NCBI GenBank assembly: GCA_964425255.1
Contig: CAYRMV010000167.1
Location: forward strand, 1-6,812
Source of the DNA: CAYRMV01 sp964425255
GTDB taxonomy: Bacteria; Bacteroidota; Bacteroidia; Flavobacteriales_D; Crocinitomicaceae
Reading direction: 5' to 3'
DNA length: 6,812 nucleotides
The translations under genes were made by a program, and so were the position numbers. Shown here piece after piece: positions 5,038 to 6,812 of the stretch. Under the pieces are notes generated by a model. It worked only from the letters and a program-made list of their open reading frames with translations. It made no database searches and was not told where the DNA came from. Each line of letters starts with the position of its first letter. Within the stretch, counting starts at the first letter, position 1.

Positions 5038-6069
5038 GTGGCAAAACCAATCCTCGCACCAAAGCCCTTAAAAATCGGCGACACCATCGGAGTATTCACC
5101 CCCTCCAGTCCGGGCTACTCTTGGAATGAAGGACTCTTTGTTAACGGCATAAAAAATCTTGAGCGCGTTGGTTTTAAAGTCAAACTGGGCCCCCTCACGC
5201 AGGCTCGCAAGTCTTAAGGTTATCGCTCTGGTACGCCCGAGGAGCGAGCACAAGAATTTATGTCTTTAATCGAGGATCCTGGGGTTCAAGGGCTCGTATC
5301 AACTATTGGCGGAAACAACTCTTCCAGTTTGATTCCCTTTTTGGATTTCGAAAAAATACGTGAACACCGCAAAGTCATTTGTGGTTTTAGCGATGTCACC
5401 TCTTTGCATCTGGCCATCATGAAGTTTTCTGGACTACGAACAGTCTACGGTCCCAGTGTTATGTGCTGGTTTGGAGAGTGGCCCAACGGGGTTCCGGAAA
5501 GCACACAGTGGTTTCTGGATGCCGTCACTCTGCCAAGCAAAGGATTTCGCAAAATCACTCCTCCGCAAAGATGGAGTAATCATAAAAGGGATTGGTCTAA
5601 TGGCGATTGGAAAAATCTGCCACGCCATTGGCAGCTCAACGAGGGTTGGAATGTGCTTCATCCTGGTGTTGCCAGCGGAGAAATCTTAGCCTTGAACCTC
5701 AACACCCTTATGTCTGCTGCTGGGACACCTTACTGGCCTGACTTCCAAAATAGAATCTTACTTCTTGAAGATATGGAAGCACCTTTAAGTCGTACCGAGC
5801 GTCACCTCCAGCAGCTAAAGTTCATCGGCGTGTTTGAGAAAATAAAAGGTCTGATTATTGGCAAACCAGAGTTTTATAATCAAGAAGGCGCTCCGTTTAC
5901 CTATGAAGATTTGTTCAAAGAGATTCTTGGACCTCGAACTTATCCAGTCATTTCTAATTTCGACTGCAGCCATACGGTTCCAATGATATCTATCACGCAG
6001 TTATCGCAAGTTCAGATATCGGCGTCTAATGTCACTGAGGTAGAGTTCTCAATTTGCAGTGATTTGTAA
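5038..6069 (+). pseudogene. MccF-like S66 serine carboxypeptidase, interrupted by an in-frame TAA
   Basis: The frame from GTG 5038 to TAA 6067-6069 encodes about 343 residues of an LD-carboxypeptidase/MccF family protein, broken by one TAA at 5215-5217. Before the stop, PLKIGDTIGVFTPSSPGY is the usual N-terminal strand. After it, GYRSGTPEERAQEF, STIGGNNSSSLIPFLDF, GFSDVT (nucleophile Ser), LLLEDMEAP (catalytic Glu) and DCSHTVPM (catalytic His) keep the full triad. GTPEERAQEF, STIGG and the NFDCSHT region agree closely with my memory of microcin C immunity protein MccF, which cleaves the peptide-nucleotide toxin; others act on muropeptides. The rest of the gene has no other lesion, so the stop is recent, is read through, or is a sequence error. 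Restart at ATG 5260 would lose about 74 residues, including the first strands. GTG 5038 has no clear ribosome binding site. Confidence 0.8.
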
Positions 6070-6180
6070 TTTTGATCTTTTTAATATGGATTCAAATACA
6101 ATGGGTTTCGCTATTCCCCGGTAACTTTGTCTTTTGTCAAAAAAGAGACCTATTCAATAAGTTTGGATATTCTAAGATTC

Positions 6181-6669
6181 ATGTTCAAATTTCTTGTTGA
6201 TGAAAACTTATTGGGGCTTGCACGGCTGTTGCGCATGATGGGTGTGGATGCCGCAACCCAGAAGGGGGCCTCTGATAAGGAACTACTTTTGTTGGCCCAA
6301 CGGGAACAGCGTATGCTCTTGACTCAGGATCGTCATTTTTTTCAATCCATTCCTACTGAAAAGTCTCACCTGGTATTGGCAGATTCTCCACGGAAGCAAC
6401 TGATCGAAGTGCTCTCGTTGTTTCCCTTAGATAAAAATACTGCCTTAAATCGTTGTTTAGAATGTAATGATCTTTTGCAGGAAACTCCTAAATCTCTGTT
6501 ACGTGGAAAAATTGATGAGAAAACGTATCAGTTCTACAACGTCTTCTATGAGTGCTCGTCCTGTCATCGCATCTATTGGGAGGGGTCTCACTATCAAAAC
6601 TTGCAAAAGGAAATTAAGAAGTTGCAGGACATATTATCTTCTCAGAATCCAGGGCACAACGGAGATTAA
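6181..6669 (+). CDS. Mut7-C domain protein with zinc ribbon
   Basis: The protein (162 residues from ATG 6181) matches the Mut7-C family, a PIN-like putative RNase domain followed by a zinc ribbon. KFLVDENLLGLARLLRMMGV at the N-terminus carries the first acidic residue (Asp7). DKELLLLAQREQRMLLTQD gives the second acidic cluster and ends in the T-x-D motif. The C-terminal part has CLEC and CSSC about 40 residues apart, followed by HRIYWEGSHY, the usual ribbon ending. A TTG at 6127 extends the frame 18 residues, but family members begin with the strand FLVDENL, so ATG 6181 is preferred. Its ribosome binding site is weak. The protein is probably cytoplasmic; the RNA substrate and biological role are not established for the family. 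A 57-base gap separates the end of the MccF-like gene from TTG 6127. Confidence 0.85.
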   Translation: MFKFLVDENLLGLARLLRMMGVDAATQKGASDKELLLLAQREQRMLLTQDRHFFQSIPTEKSHLVLADSPRKQLIEVLSLFPLDKNTALNRCLECNDLLQETPKSLLRGKIDEKTYQFYNVFYECSSCHRIYWEGSHYQNLQKEIKKLQDILSSQNPGHNGD

Positions 6670-6735
6670 AATACTTTGCATCCACACCAACAAAGTAGCA
6701 CCACAACTAATCTCTCATCCTAATCCTGAAGAAAA

Positions 6736-6812
6736 TTATTTTCGAACAGATTGATAAGCTTTGTTAAATTGATCGCGATGATCTTCTTGCAAGAAGACGA
6801 GTCGATAACGAT
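6736..6812 (-). CDS. C-terminal fragment of a convergent gene
   Basis: The last 24 codons of a minus-strand gene enter from the right edge, ending in TAA at 6736-6738. The visible end reads RYRLVFLQEDHRDQFNKAYQ, then SVRK, a charged helical C-terminus. The frame has no stops in the visible part and codon use looks coding, but 24 residues are too few to recognise a family. It converges on the Mut7-C gene, whose stop is 66 bases away. Confidence 0.5.
   Translation of the reverse strand, partial: RYRLVFLQEDHRDQFNKAYQSVRK

Noticed and set aside
5434..5689. Alternative frames on both strands inside the MccF-like gene
   Set aside because: They overlap a strongly conserved enzyme-coding region and are shadows of it.
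6673..6696. Inverted repeat ACTTTG ... CAAAGT between convergent genes
   Set aside because: Six pairs with a 12-base loop and no strong T-run on either strand make a terminator call unsafe.

Overview
The window joins two unlike pieces of DNA. Positions 1 to about 4165 are AT-rich and read as the early/replication part of a tailed-phage-like or prophage genome. They hold a replication initiator with an apparent origin inside its own gene, small DNA-binding proteins, a PD-(D/E)XK-type nuclease, an HNH endonuclease, and several small proteins I do not recognise. From about 4170 to the end, base composition and codon use look different, and the genes resemble bacterial chromosomal ones: a nucleotidyltransferase, an MccF-like S66 peptidase and a Mut7-C protein. 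I see no rRNA, tRNA, integrase, repressor or structural phage gene. The host cannot be named from this sequence; a Gram-negative bacterium is a guess. Whether the boundary is a prophage edge or an assembly join cannot be settled from the window.

Left part: a spacer at 2083-2323 separates two divergent transcription units. Leftward (minus strand) run an AP2-like protein, the helix-turn-helix replication initiator, a 23-residue hydrophobic peptide, an 82/75-residue unknown and a 117-residue helix-turn-helix protein. The initiator gene carries four copies of a 22-base partly palindromic iteron with an AT-rich stretch between two of them, the layout of the lambda O/ori region. One copy lies in a different reading frame from the other three, so the repeat looks conserved as DNA rather than as protein. 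Rightward run four tightly packed genes, including the nuclease, closed by a clear rho-independent terminator at 3479-3505. A free-standing HNH endonuclease sits between this terminator and a second one at 4141-4164.

Boundary: 4141-4351 packs several strong hairpins and a tandem 8-base repeat into about 210 bases.

Right part: the nucleotidyltransferase gene ends at 4934. An in-phase slippery heptamer, A AAA AAC, lies nine bases before its stop, and the -1 frame stays open to 5035, two bases before the GTG of the MccF-like gene. The MccF-like gene keeps its catalytic residues but has an in-frame TAA at 5215. A Mut7-C/zinc-ribbon protein follows, and the C-terminal end of a convergent minus-strand gene enters from the right. 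The most interesting items are the intragenic iteron origin and the possible -1 frameshift in the nucleotidyltransferase.
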